A stretch of DNA of 64,000 bases, taken from the NCBI GenBank assembly GCA_035048495.1, contig CM068553.1:14819190-14883189 (forward strand). Reading direction: 5' to 3'. The DNA is from Euptelea pleiosperma. Lineage: Eukaryota; Streptophyta; Magnoliopsida; Ranunculales; Eupteleaceae. Position 1 is the first letter of the stretch. Every line of letters begins with the position of its first letter. Both the position numbers and the translations under genes were made by a program. This document shows, piece after piece, positions 22,507-33,839 of this stretch. The notes below the pieces were generated by a model. It saw only the letters and a list, made by a program, of their open reading frames with translations. It made no database searches and was not told the DNA's origin.

Positions 22507-25500
22507 TCATCGGGCAATCTCTAATGATAGCATGAAGTCATTCCCCACACTATATTGACCGGTTGCTTCATTGGTGGACGAATTTGATGGTTCACCTAGC
22601 AATTTTTCAGTTTCCTTGTGGTTTTGTTGCACCCGTAGATGCTCTTGGAGCATTATCAATTTGTCCAACTCCGCTGTCACTTCCTTCATTGTAGGCCTAT
22701 TTTCCCCTTTTAGCTTTAAGCATCTCCTTGCTAGCTCAGCAACCACCAATAGTTGTTCTTTGCCTCCCTCATTCACAACTTGATTATCAAGAATTTGGAA
22801 TAGACAATTTTCTTTCATCGAAGATAAGAAATACATAGCCAAGCTTCTATGTTCTTCAGATCTTTCAAATGAAATTGTCTTCTCCCCAGTTAAAAGCTCC
22901 ACAAGAACAACGCCAAAGCTATAAACATCGCTTTTCTCAGTTAATTGGCCAGTTTGAAAACATTCTGGATCCAAGTATCCTAAGGTCCCTTGAACCAATG
23001 TAGTCATTTGAGTTTGATCAAGAGGAACCAACCTTGAAGCTCCAAAATCAGATACTTTTGCGATGAAATTATCATCTAATAGTATGTTGGCAGACTTGAC
23101 ATCTCTGTGAAGGATCGGTATAGAGTGTGCTGAGTGCAAATAAGCAAGTGCTCCTGCAGTTTCTGAGGCAATCCTTAAGCGATAACCCCATGAAATGGTA
23201 GTTGCGTTGCTCTCATTATGGATGCGTTGGAGGAGAGTACCATTGGAAACGAATTCGTAAACTAACAAGGGAACTTCAGTCTCTAAACAACAACCCAAGA
23301 GCTTTACCACATTTCGGTGGTTGATTTGAGAAAGAATGACCACCTCATTTATGAACTGTGTAATTTGGCTCTCATCCATTATTTTCGACTTCTTAATGGC
23401 AACTACTCTCTTATCTGGTAAAATTCCTTTGTACACTGTACCATAGCCTCCCTGGCCAAGAACTCGACTCTCATCATAGTTGTCGGTTGCCCTTTTTAAA
23501 TCTTCTACCGTAAAAATCTTGGCAATCTCTGAAATACCTGTACGTGAAGTGATTTGTTGTTGCAACAGTAAACCTCCATTTTGTTGGAAGAATTTTTCTC
23601 TGAGTTTGATCAGCCTTCTTTGCTTGAGTGCCCAGAATGACAAGGAACTTGAAACAATTAGAAACAGAAGGCCTAGACCAATACCTGCAAAAAAAACAAG
23701 TTTGAAGAGCTTCACTACAAGTCCCATTTCACCACAAATTAGAGGCAAACAACAATTGGAGTGTTTGGGTTCAACGTGGAAAGACATAATTTTGTTCTTT
23801 GGCAATTTTTAGTACGTCTTGCTTAGTGAAAACATATTGAGGAAAGGGATGTCCGTGAAATTTCACTAGGACATTATATCTTGATAGGGGTGTCCATGAA
23901 TAAAAAGTGGACCCATAATTATTGGGATAAATCTGTAAAAGGAATGAGAAGATAGAAGGATTGATCCTAATCCTGACATAGGTGTGTCTGTTTTTCTTGA
24001 AGAAATATTCTGAGTTTAATATGCCTTCTTCTCTTCAATATCAGATACAGCCAGTAACTGCCACCCACAATTATAATCCTAGAGATTGTGCATCTGCATG
24101 ACTCAAAAAGTTCAAATGCTCTCTGTTAAGGTGGCGTTTGGTAAATTAAGTTATTAGATCTAAAAGCTAAAAGTGCTTAAGGTCTAATAGCTAATGACTT
24201 ATGTCTGAATTGGATTGTTTGGTAAAGGTCTTATGTCTTGAAAATAAGTCAAGGGCATTGTGGTATTTTGAAATGTTTATTAGTACACTTTCGTAAGTTT
24301 TTAAAAGGGAAAGCTTTAATAAAAGGGCATTATGGGTATTTAAGAGAGAATCTTAGAATCCCTTTTGGAGATGCTTTTCGCCGAAACCACTTACAGTATT
24401 AAGTTAACCCAGCTCACGTTTTTGCTTATGTCTTAATTTCAGTGATTTCGGTATTAAGTGCTGAAATTAAGTTATTTAACAGTCACCACTTAATCACCGA
24501 AATCACTGAATTTCAGTCAATTCAATCTTAAGGTCTGAGAAAAAGTTTTACCAAAGCCACCTAAGAGAGTCATGGCTTAAAGAAAAAAGCTGAATACCAA
24601 AAGCCTTGAAAGAGGCTGTTATGAGGTGTTGGACCGCCCAAAGTTTATGGCCTCATAATCTATGTATCAATAGGAATCGTCCAGTCCAGTCCGAAGAGCA
24701 CTTCTTAGATGGATCAAACATAGCATTATCACTGACATAGACGGGAAACTTGTTGCTCAGGGTCACTAAAATATGCATCGTATGTGGCACACTATTCTAG
24801 GCTCACTGACCCTGAATGTTGATGGACCTACACACTAAAACTTATGATGATTGGTGATTTCTAGCCCTTAGATCTGACTACCCCAAAAGATGCTCCCATC
24901 GAACTGCTAGAAATTAACCCATGAAATTTTAGATATTCATGAAATGGTTGAGGAAACGCAGGTCCATGAAATTTTAGAGGCAGAGGACTTTCGAGGCCAT
25001 ACATAGGGCATTTTTTGGGCCCACTAACCACATGTATGTTTAGCCCACCCCTTGGTAGATATTCATACCAAAAATCAACCTGATTGTCTATCCCTAGCCA
25101 TAGATTTTAGTAAATTTTGAGGATTAATTCTAGCCATTTGATCGAAGCATGTTTTCTTGATACTAAATGCAACGGCTAGAAATCCTCAATCAAGTTGATT
25201 TTAGTGTGAATATTCTCCAATGGGTGGGCTCAACATCCATGTGGTCCACGAGATTCTACTGCATTGACTGCATCAGGAGACCTCTGCATCTAAAATTTCT
25301 CCTAATTCCGTTGCCCTTGGACACAAACACCCCTATAATGTGCCGTACGTGTTTGTAAAAGAAATGAGAACATAGAAGGATTGATCCTAATCCTAACATT
25401 TATCTTATCATCTACGCTGCCTTACCTAGAACGAGTTGTATCACTGGAGATGCTTTAGTATCACGGGTGCAGCGGGTTCCATTTAAAAAACCGTCGCCAT

Positions 25501-28500
25501 GGTAGCCATGTGGACAAGAGCAGTTGTAACTCCCATTCGTATTGGTGCATACCGCAGAACCATTAATATCACAACGATTGTTGTCGTTGTAGTTGTAGTA
25601 GTATGAGTCCAGGTCCACACACTCGTTGATATCTTGATCAAGCCCATCACCAGAAAATGTAAGATAACCCACGTTAGCTAATTTGAAATCAAAGCAACAG
25701 CTAGATATATATCACCAGTCAGGCTTATTTTTGGTGTATATGTTGTCAGCATGGATAAAATATTTGTTGTCCCCTTTGGACTTCAAATTTTGAAGACTTC
25801 CCCCCGCCCCCCCCAAAAATTCCTCGTGGAACATCTTTTTATTCCGACTGACCTTTTGGATGTCTTCTCAACCATTTGGCAGACCTATATACCGAAAATC
25901 AGCTTGATCCACAATTTCTAAAATGGTAAAAAATTGTGTTGAAATTCAAAATTTGAAAATGAAAATTTAAAAAAAGAAAAAAATAAAATTTAAAGAGAAA
26001 AAAAGGCATTTTGACAGATTTTACGACCATTTTTTTCACAAAAATTTTCAGAATTTAACGGCTGTTAAAACGTTTTTAACGGTCGTTAAAATGAAAAAAA
26101 AAGGCTGTTAAATGCAAAGCGTCAAAACATGTTTAAACGATTTTAACAAAAACGGGCTTGGGGCGTTAACGCTTAAATGGCCGTTTTTAAAACCTTGGAA
26201 TCGATCACTTTTTGTGAGTATCTTGAAATATTAATAATTAAACGGTAATTTTTTAACACCCCCTAAAATTTAATAGTAATTAGTAATATACCCCTTAACT
26301 GAGGCAGATAAAAGTTCTCCAAAAATATTTGGGTAGTCATGTAACTAGGTATAGCTCATGCTTTTTGGTTCACACCATTTTTGTTACTCACAGCGGCCAC
26401 CTAGGCCCACTGACCGCATGGATGTTTAGCCCACCCTTTTTTAGGCCATTTGTTGAATTCAACATTTTTTTGAGTACTAAAATCAACGGCTAAAAATCAT
26501 CAAAATAGCTGGTTTTTGGTATGAATATCTACTAAGGGTTGGGCTAAACCAAGGTTTAAAAAACGGCCATTATGACGAAAATAACGGCCGTTATAACGGA
26601 TTCGGACCTACCCCGTTACGTTATATATGGACCGTTAAAACGACCAAAACATAACTGCTGTTATAACAAAAACGGAAAATTGCAGAAAAGAAAACCAACT
26701 TTAATTCATTTACAAAAAAGAATACAAGTTTTCGCAAATCCCAAAAAAGAAAACGAAACGCTCTTTAAAAGGGCGTTTCATGACGTGGCACATGTTTATT
26801 AAAAAAACACTCTTTAAAAGGGCGTTTTTTCTGACAAACGCCCTTTTAAAGGGCGTTTTTCAGTAATAAACGCCTTTTCGAAAAACGTCTGTCAGTGTCA
26901 GTCCGACAGCGTGTGTCAGTAGAAAACGCCCTTTTAAAGGGCGTTTTTTACTGACAAACGCCCTTTTAAAGGGCGTATTTTGATACCCCAAATTTTACGC
27001 CCATTTTGGCGTACCCAGAAGATGAATCAATGGCTGATTTTTGGTGAGGATGATCTCTACGGTGAGGAGATCATCCGCACAAAAATTCAGATCATTCCGA
27101 TATTCGTAGATTGGTTTAGAAATTGAGGAATTATGGGACGTTTTTTTAAAATTTCTCAAGAATAAACGCCCTTTAAAAGGGCGTTTGTCAGACGTGTCAG
27201 CCATCAATCATTCGTTAGTCAGTCGACGACTGATTGGACTGACAGCAGACGAAACGCCCTTTCAAAGGGCGTTTCGTTTTCTTTTTTGGGATTTGCAAAG
27301 GGCGTTTCGTTTTCTTTTTTGGGATTTGCGAAAAGTTGTATTCTTTTTTGTAAATAAATTAAAATTTATTTTCTTTTCTGCAATTTTCTGTAACAAAAAT
27401 AACGGCCATTATTTTCCATTATTTTTCCGTTATAATGAAAATAGCGACCGTTAATTCTGAAAAATTCGGTGAAAAAAAAAACAACCGTTATATTTGGTTT
27501 TTTTCCATTATATTCAGTTATTTTCTATTTTTGAAATTTTGTTTCCGTTATTTCAGTTATATTATGTTATTTTCCGTTTTTTTTTCGTTTTTGCCCCTAA
27601 GCGTTTTTTTCGTTATAACAGAAAAAAATGGTAACGCCCCTAGCCCGTTATACCATTATAAAGGTCCCCTTTAAACCTTGGGCTAAACATCCATGAGGTC
27701 AGTGGGCCCATCTGCCCAACTTTGACGGTCCCCGGGACAAAATCCTGGCTCCCTCTCGAACAAAATCCTGGCACACTCTTAGTGATGACCGTATGGATGT
27801 TTGGCCAGTCCCTCAGTGGACCTCTAAACCAAAAATCAGCCTGATTAATAGTTTCTAAGTGATTCGATTGAAATTTTTTTCGTGGGTTGATTTCAACGGT
27901 AGGATTTCAAGCATTATTGAGTGTTATTTGGGTGCAAAAATCCAAAGGTTGTAAATTACTAATCAGGCTGATTTTTGGTTTATATGTCCACTGACGAACT
28001 GGCCAAACATCCATACATTCAGCGTCCAATAAGAGTTTGCCATGTGGCCTGTATTTTGCATTGAGACAGAAGTCTTACTAAAAATTTTCCAAAAAATTTA
28101 CTCTAAAATTCTGTGCAGATCACCTCACCCGAGTGCTCTGGAAATTTGACGACAGTCGTAGATTTCTATGTTTAGGTATACTTGGTATAGAAATCTACGG
28201 CTGTCATTCACTGTCATCAAATTTCTCTGTCATCAAAGCTTTTATGGTCATGTATTATACAGACTGGGGGCGTTACCGTTTAAACCGTTTAAACGGATTG
28301 AAACGATCAGGGGCAAAAATGAAAAAAAAGGGGAAAAAACGGAATTAAACGGATTTTAACGGTTTTAACGATTTTAACGGATTTTAACGGAAAAAGTGGC
28401 GCTGAAATTCAAATTTTGAAATTGGAAAATTAAAAAAAATTTGGAATTTAACGGATTTAAACTGATTTTAATGGAATTAAACGGTTTTAATGGCCGTTTA

Positions 28501-29597
28501 AACGATTTTAACGGCCGTTAAAACAAAAAAATGGCCGTTTTTTTCAAAAATGATAAAACGCGTTTAAACAGTTTTAACGGAAACGGGCTTGGGGCGTTAC
28601 CGTTTAAACGGCCGTTTTTAAAACCATTATTATAAGCTACCTTAATTTGCCGTAGAAAATAAACAACTTAATTACCTTCGCATCCTTGGGGGAGATAAGG
28701 GTTCCCTTGGTAACCCTCCTCGCAGTAACACACATATCCAGGGTAAGCGGTGGAGTTGAAACAATAGCTATTTGGTCCGCAAGCATAAGACGCAGAGTCA
28801 CCTCTTCGAGCTTCTTCGCATGTCTTGTTCCCAATTGTCCAGTCTAGCACCACCGGAATCGGAGTTCTATTGAAGGTACCATTAGTGGAGAGATCCGATA
28901 CATTGAAACTGAAGTTATAATATGAGGAATAAGCATAAAAAAATTCAGAATCAGCAAGGAAGGCATAGCTGCAGCGGTTGTACGCCGATGACTTAGTGTG
29001 GTTGTATCTGCTATCGAGACTGCTTTTAAACGTCTGAAGTCCCCGGGGAAGGGTGACCTGGCAACAACCTTTCCCGGATGAACAAGAATCGTCTTCCACA
29101 CGCGTGTTGTTGACGCAAAAGAACATGCACCCGCTCTGGATGTCTTGCCCTGTAGAGTCACCGAAGAATGCGATGGTGTCACAACCGATGGCCGCGAAGC
29201 TGTTCCAGGTCGAATACCTGAAAGGGCTTCCCCTCAAATCGGGCCAGGCCAAGGAATCCGTCGGATCGGTAAGTCTCACCCCCTGCGAGTCATAACAGTC
29301 GCTAACATACGGACCATTGATAATCACTCGGTGTCTTTGGCCGTATGCTGTTAAATTTAGAATCTCAACGTTAACAGTATCCAGGAAGGCTCTGGTGCCG
29401 TTGCATGTTATTTTGTACCCGGCATCTTTATAGCATCCCTCTCTGATTCCGAACGGGTAGGGAATGCTCACGTTTCCACATGTTTCTTGGCAATTAGACA
29501 AGACTTCAGATGTTGATGATACGGCAGTTGCCCAAAATAACAAGAGTAGCAGAAGTAAAAGCAATAGCGGAATTGTGAATCCACTTCTTTCTTTCAT
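22507..29597 (-). CDS. Wall-associated receptor kinase-like protein (WAKL), three exons, apparently intact
   Basis: This is a plasma-membrane receptor kinase of the WAK/WAKL family, which senses cell-wall pectin or pathogen cues in plants generally; the ligand here is unknown. Coding exons on the minus strand are 28676-29597, 25426-25632 and 22507-23684, joined at GT-AG sites in consistent phase, giving about 768 residues, normal for the family. The order is: signal peptide (1-28, leucine-rich), GUB_WAK pectin-binding region from about 36 ([15 protein letters not shown]), a cysteine-rich EGF-like end (270-307), calcium-binding EGF (DINECVD, 308-350), a membrane span (about 374-397), then a kinase. 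The kinase has GQGGYG (453-458), Lys474, Glu490, HRDVKSAN with Asp571 (RD type) and DFG at 589-591. The introns are 3043 and 1741 bp and packed with MITEs. No clear TATA box was seen upstream of the ATG. No stop or frameshift was found. Confidence 0.9.
24129..24562. mobile_element. MITE in WAKL intron 2
   Basis: The ends are inverted: AGGTGGCGTTTGGTAAA at the left and TTTTACCAAAGCCACCT at the right, about 434 bp apart. Internal words around ATTAAGTTATT and GAAATCACTGAA are also partly symmetrical. Flanking target duplication is not clear. The GGTGGCGTTTGGTA terminus resembles small non-autonomous hAT-like elements of plants. Confidence 0.65.
24770..25300. mobile_element. Foldback-MITE family, two adjacent diverged copies in WAKL intron 2
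   Basis: The left copy (about 24770-24990) has GGCACACTATTCTAGGC and a half palindrome. The right copy (about 25015-25250) has GGCCCACTAACCACATGTAT and, inverted, GGGCTCAACATCCATGTGGT, with the core CCAAAAATCAACCTGATTG / AATCAAGTTGATTTTAGTG. Boundaries are approximate. Confidence 0.6.
25755..26210. mobile_element. Decayed MITE pieces, including an A-rich hAT-type segment
   Basis: At 25765-25810 there is a half copy of the inverted-repeat element seen at 52469-52648 (GGACTTCAAATTTTGAAG). Sequence from about 25970 to 26205, with GTTAAAACG words and the tail CGTTTTTAAAACCTTGG, matches the right end of the hAT-type MITEs at 26550 and 37892. The whole lies in WAKL intron 1. Confidence 0.5.
26550..27680. 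mobile_element. hAT-type MITE with 8-bp target duplication
   Basis: It starts CAAGGTTTAAAAAACGGCC and ends CCCCTTTAAACCTTG. GGCTAAAC at 26542-26549 is repeated at 27681-27688. An 8-bp duplication and CA...TG ends are typical of hAT elements. Internal ACGGCCGTTATAAC words are shared with 28264-28626 and 37892-38240. It is longer than the 349-bp relative at 37892 because another inverted-repeat unit sits inside it. Confidence 0.85.
26677..27387. mobile_element. Inner inverted-repeat element with palindromic CGCCC/GGGCG units
   Basis: Arms of about 80 bp begin AAATTGCAGAAAAGAAAA and end as its complement at 27387; both carry GCAAATCCCAAAAAAGAAAA. Between them ACGCCCTTTTAAAGGGCGT, a perfect palindrome with small variants, occurs about eight times (26756-27310), spaced by TTTACTGACA-type linkers. 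Near 27280-27330 one arm segment (GGGATTTGC...GTTTCGTTTTC) is repeated. A non-palindromic core (26990-27150) resembles 53710-53970. Confidence 0.75.
27768..28075. mobile_element. Foldback-MITE copy in WAKL intron 1
   Basis: GACCGTATGGATGTTTGGCC at about 27786 returns inverted as GGCCAAACATCCATACATTC near 28000. The middle holds AAAAATCAGCCTGATTA and its complement. This is the longer subtype, with GTCCCTCAGTGGACCTC next to the core. Confidence 0.75.
28264..28626. mobile_element. Decayed hAT-type MITE in WAKL intron 1
   Basis: GGGGGCGTTACCGTTTAAAC at the left and GGGGCGTTACCGTTTAAACGG followed by GTTTTTAAAACC at the right, with AACGGATTTTAACGG words between. It ends 50 bp before the exon 1 donor site. 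The CAAGG terminus at the left is lost. Confidence 0.6.
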
Positions 29598-29865
29598 CTT
29601 TTTCTGATGTGTTGTGTGTTAGAGAGGAGGTTGATAGTACAACATGACTGATATTTCTTCCCTTTAAGTAAGTTGCAGGCCAGTAGGATTATTAAGAAAT
29701 AACTACGAAGTTGCTCGCGGGTTTCTCTTTTGCTCTTCTTTGAGACTTTGACTAGTTGCTAACCATCGTTATAACGGTAACGCCCCAGTCCTGTTGTGTT
29801 AGAGAAGAGGACGTGCGTACAAAATCTTCCCCCTGGAAAAAGCTAGCGCAGGGAAATTTTGTTCC

Positions 29866-29933
29866 ACCAGTTGATGAGTGGTCCTTCCAGTAGGTCCACA
29901 CCAGTTGATGAGTGGTCCTTCCAGTAGGTCCAC
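29866..29933. repeat. Two-copy 34-bp tandem repeat upstream of WAKL
   Basis: ACCAGTTGATGAGTGGTCCT and the following bases repeat exactly at 29866 and 29900. It lies about 270 bp upstream of the WAKL start codon, in or near the promoter. Confidence 0.85.
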
Positions 29934-29934
29934 C

Positions 29935-30120
29935 ACATTCATTCATGGGTCAGTGGGCCAGGTCGCACATTTCTTTGCTCCACAGTTCCACATGGAAAAA
30001 TGTTCTACAGACTAAATTTATTGTTTTCAGATTTACGGTTCGTCGTGGTGAAATTTTTTACCGTGAGAACCAAGACACCTGACACTCTTTCGGGGCCCAC
30101 TGACAAGACTTATACACCAA
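29935..30120 (+). repeat. Intergenic block, diverged copy of 21755-21990
   Basis: It shares ATTCATTCATGGGTCAGTGG, CTCCACAGTTCCACATGGAA and ACAGACTAAATTTAT in the same order with the block downstream of the WAKL gene. Confidence 0.65.
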
Positions 30121-30640
30121 AAATCAGCCTGATTCGTGATATGCCATTTGATTTGTATACCCAAAATATGCTTGAATCAACTGGTTATAAATCACCCCAT
30201 CAAAGAAGCTCAAATTCAACAGCTAGAGATCACCGATCAGATTGATTTTTGGAGTGTAGGTTCATCAATGGTTGCCAACCATCCATTACCATGTACTGCA
30301 TTTTTATGGGTCCGGCCAACGAAAAAAAGGCCCCAATTTTCGGTGTTCAGATTATAGTTACTAGGCACGGTGATTTTTGCGTCCATTATCAATGTTGATG
30401 ATGGACCACAGTATGAGCCACATGGCATACTTTTAGAGACCACTGACTATGGATGTTTGTCCCATTTCTAGGTGGACCTACATACGAAAAATAATTTTGA
30501 TTAGTGACTTCAAACCTCTGGATCTTTTTACCTCAAATAACACCGTTAATAAACAAATGAAAACAACTCCAATCCAACGCTTATAAATGGCCAAACATCC
30601 ATACGGTCAGCGATCTTTTAGAGTTTGTGACATGGACCAC
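30090..30640. mobile_element. Foldback-MITE remnants, two copies
   Basis: The left part (30090-30290) has CACCAAAAATCAGCCTGATT and the inverted CAGATTGATTTTTGG. The right part (30420-30640) has CCACTGACTATGGATGTTTG and, inverted, GGCCAAACATCCATACGGTC. From 30641 to 31053 there is a duplicated CACCCCACGTGGACCAAAAT phrase (30741, 30790) and no gene signal. Confidence 0.65.
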
Positions 30641-31053
30641 AGCATGCAGTGGCGTAGCTAGGGGGGCGAGCCCTCAACTTCAAAAATTGACAAAACCTTT
30701 TTCTTTTGAGTCGCTCTATGGGCACCCCACGTCCTTCAACTAGGCACCCCACGTGGACCAAAATGCCATTTCATTTTCAGCTGGGCACCGTACCCCACGT
30801 GGACCAAAATGCCCTTTCATTTTCAGCGAGAGAAGACGAAGGAAAAGGGGTGGGTGCCCAGCTGAAAGAGGGGGGCTCTTTTGGAAAAAAATTGTCTTAG
30901 ATGTGGGTGCCCAACTGAAAGAGGTGCGAGTCCGTAGGGCGAACTTTTTCTTTTTCCAAGAAGGAAAAACTTGTAACATGGAGAACAGACCATGTTGCCC
31001 CCCTCAACTAAGCTGCTCTCTGGGCCCACTGACCTCATGGATGTTTAGCCTAC

Positions 31054-32683
31054 TGAAAGTAGGTATTTCTGTGTTGTCTGATCGGAAACCCTAGAATCAA
31101 CAAATTTATATCTTTTTATCTGATTCTCTGGAAATCTGTAAAATTACAGAGTTCCTTGCATAAGGATAGGTATCGAATGTCAATCCGCACTCAATGTTAG
31201 TCGACTTAGTGCAATAAAGAGCAATATTAAATGGAAAGTGCTTAGAATAATGAAGGGATGAGAATGGATATCTCGATGGTGATTAAAACATGATTTGGTA
31301 TTTTTTTTTAGAGAGAGAAAATGCTGCAAATATTAAACCGAAAAAAAATAAACTAAGAAATAGAATGCAATGCAAAACTCGTGAAATTAACTCAACTTTA
31401 TTCAACTCAAATGTCAACATACAAAGTTTTTATCAAATAAAAACGTGCTAATTAAACAATTAACTAGAAAGCATAAGTAGATCTAAAGAGAGAAATAAGT
31501 AGAGAGAGAGCACTAGAAGGTTAGAGAGAGAAAGTGATAAAACCTAGAGAGAGAAAGTGATAAAAGATGAGGGTGGAGAGAGAATGTTATTCTAGAAAGA
31601 GAAAGTGAGAAGAGAGATAAAGTTGAGGTAAAAGAAAGATGAATGCGAATCCTTGACACTTACTACCGAAATGGCCGGAAAAGATCGGTCGATGATGGAT
31701 GAATCGGTGAAAGGAGGAGGTGGTGACCGGAGTAGGGGTGTATTTGGTCGCCACTTGTAGGTGGTGCAACTTTGGTGCAGTGTTGATGGTGACGGAGGCA
31801 GCTAATGGTGAGATTCAACAAAGATGGAGGTGGCTGCACCTGCAGGTGGAATGTACCGATGAGGCAGCAAGTCAAAAACTTGTTGGCTGTTGTGGTGGAT
31901 GATAGAATGGTGGTGGAACCAGCAAGTAGATGAGGTAGATCTTGGTTGCTACAAAGTGCAACAACAGTGGAGATCCAAGGGGAGAAGACGATCTGCTAAT
32001 GGTGAAGCAGCTGCTATGTGCAACGTCTTGGAGAGTTGACGGAGGTGCACAACGGAGCAACCTTGCATGCTGCTTAGTTGCAAGTGAGTAGAAGGTGATG
32101 GTGGTGATGGCCAATTGAAGGGAGATGGGGGAGTGGAGGGGTAGGAGATAACGGCTAGTAGAACCGTGGGGATGCAGATCTGCTTCATGGTGGAGGGTGG
32201 AGAGATGCAAGTTGCAGGCCAGATCTTTCAATGAAAGTGCTGCCAGTTTATGAAGAAAGGATGGATCACAGGTGATGCACAGGTGGTTGCAGGTCCAGCA
32301 AGGTGTTGTTAATCTGCAACAATGGAGGAAAATGGCCAGCAAGGAGACATTGCTGGAGAGTGGTAGATGGAGAGGTCTGCAAGTTGGGACATGTAGTAGG
32401 GTCGTCGGAGTTGCAGGTCTACAACTCCGGTAAAGGACGAAAAAATAGAAGATAAGGAAGGAGAAGAAGAAGCAATTAAGAAGGGATGAAGATGTACCTG
32501 AAGAGGGCAACAGTCCTTTGCTACCTAAGAAGGTGTGAACTATGGAGGAATAAGTTGCAAACCTGCAAGTTGTTGGTGCATGATGGGGAAGAGACGATGA
32601 TGGCCGGAGGGGTTGCAGGCTAAAAACGAACCAAGCAAGGGACGTACAACCAGCCTTCAGCCCGTAGAAGAAGGAGTGGTGCT
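31054..32683 (-). mobile_element. LTR family 1, right part only (minus orientation)
   Basis: It begins TGAAAGTAGG at 31054, the complement of the family 3' end, followed by GGAAACCCTAGAATCAAC and TGTCAATCCGCACTC, then GAGAGAGAAA runs and a variable middle. The 5' terminus is absent; instead a plus-oriented 5' terminus of the same family starts at 32684. Confidence 0.7.
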
Positions 32684-32846
32684 TGACATTCGCTCAAAGG
32701 TGCTTATTTTAAGCCATTATCCTTATATCGATGTCGCATTCTTCTACGTAAAACTTGTCTTTTTGTCGACTTTTCCACGTAAGTACGACTGTTCTTCACA
32801 GAGATAATCTGACTACATAAGGTGCCTCAGTCAATTACTTCAAACC
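32684..32846 (+). mobile_element. LTR family 1, 5' end only (plus orientation)
   Basis: TGACATTCGCTCAAAGGTGC opens the piece and TTCTACGTAAAAC and CCACGTAAG follow as in full copies, but the match stops after about 110 bp. It abuts the minus-oriented right part of the same family, giving a head-to-head junction. Confidence 0.7.
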
Positions 32847-33515
32847 GTGACACAAAATTTCTCCGTCATTTTTTTGGTAACCTTGTGGAAGATATTTGTT
32901 ACTTCTCTGAATTGCAGCACTATTGCACACCCACAGACCGATGGTCAAATGGAGGTGAAGAACAGAACCTTAGGGAATAGCATTGGGACCATACAATGCC
33001 TCAAGCTGAATTCATTTACAACAATGCAGTGTATAGTCTCACAGGAAAGTCACATTTTGCAATGGTATATATGTGACTCCACCAAAACATGCTATGGATT
33101 TGGTACGCTTACGAAAGGGTCCAAGTTTGAGTATTGCAGCTGAGACCATGGCTGAACAAGTCCAAACCATGTAGGAGGAAGTGTGATGACTAGAGACGAC
33201 TAATGCTAACTATAAAGCGGCTGCAAACAAGCACCGACGTCTCAAATTGTTCAAAGAAGGTGATTCAATGATGGTTTTTTTTGCGCAAAGAAAGGTTTCC
33301 TAACGGATGCTACAATAAATTGAAGCCTAAGAAGTACTGCCCATACAAGATTTTGAAGAAAATCAATGATAATGCGTATGTGATTGATTTACCAGGGAGG
33401 ACATGGGAATTTCAAAATCTTTTAATGTTGCAGACTTGTTCGAGTATCATACTGACGAATCGCTATATCCAAAACGTAACTCCAGGTCGAGTTCTCTTCA
33501 ATGAGCATTAACGTA
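32847..33515 (+). pseudogene. Ty3-gypsy polyprotein tail: integrase C-terminal half, degenerate
   Basis: Frame by frame this reads [17 protein letters not shown] (end of the integrase catalytic core), then [22 protein letters not shown] with [10 protein letters not shown], then [31 protein letters not shown] and NAYVIDLPG. Another frame continues [15 protein letters not shown]. These are the classic closing motifs of a Ty3-gypsy polyprotein. At least three frameshifts and a stop (TAG near 33171) break it. No upstream reverse transcriptase is present, because the fragment starts right after the LTR family 1 piece. 33516-33840 is AT-rich and may be the element's 3' non-coding part. Confidence 0.85.
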
Positions 33516-33839
33516 CTTGTTGATGGAAATAGGATGTAATAGGTATTAACAAAATTGTCAACGATGTCCGAACCACACAAGGCCGGAGCTTTTGAAAAGA
33601 AACAACAAGAGCTAGTATTAACAATTTTCATACTTAGCTAGATTTTGTCATTTTTAGTAATTTTCCTCTTTTGCATATTTTCATTTTACATTAAATAGGT
33701 TGTAAGCCGAAAGGCAAAGACATTTTTTATCAATAAGATTTCGTGATTTAGCTCCTTTGAGAGTTCTTCTCTGTTTGATGGATTCCAAACCTCGAGATAT
33801 TGACGTTGGTCATATCTCTTTATTGTTTCACACTGCGTC

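Larger units (their letters stand above)
26383..27725. mobile_element. Foldback-MITE copy in WAKL intron 1, interrupted by a hAT-type MITE
   Basis: The left arm (CCCACTGACCGCATGGATGT, 26410-26430) and right arm (GGCTAAACATCCATGAGGTC, after 27681) are inverted copies that become continuous once the 26550-27680 insertion and one copy of its 8-bp duplication are removed. This is the outermost layer of a three-level nest. Confidence 0.75.

Noticed and set aside
26756..27310. CRISPR array
   Set aside because: Repeats are palindromic and spaced by near-identical linkers in an intron of a plant gene; there are no unique spacers and no cas genes.
31872..32510. 212-codon minus-strand frame
   Set aside because: Lies wholly in the variable middle of LTR family 1 and is low-complexity; no similarity to a protein I recognise.
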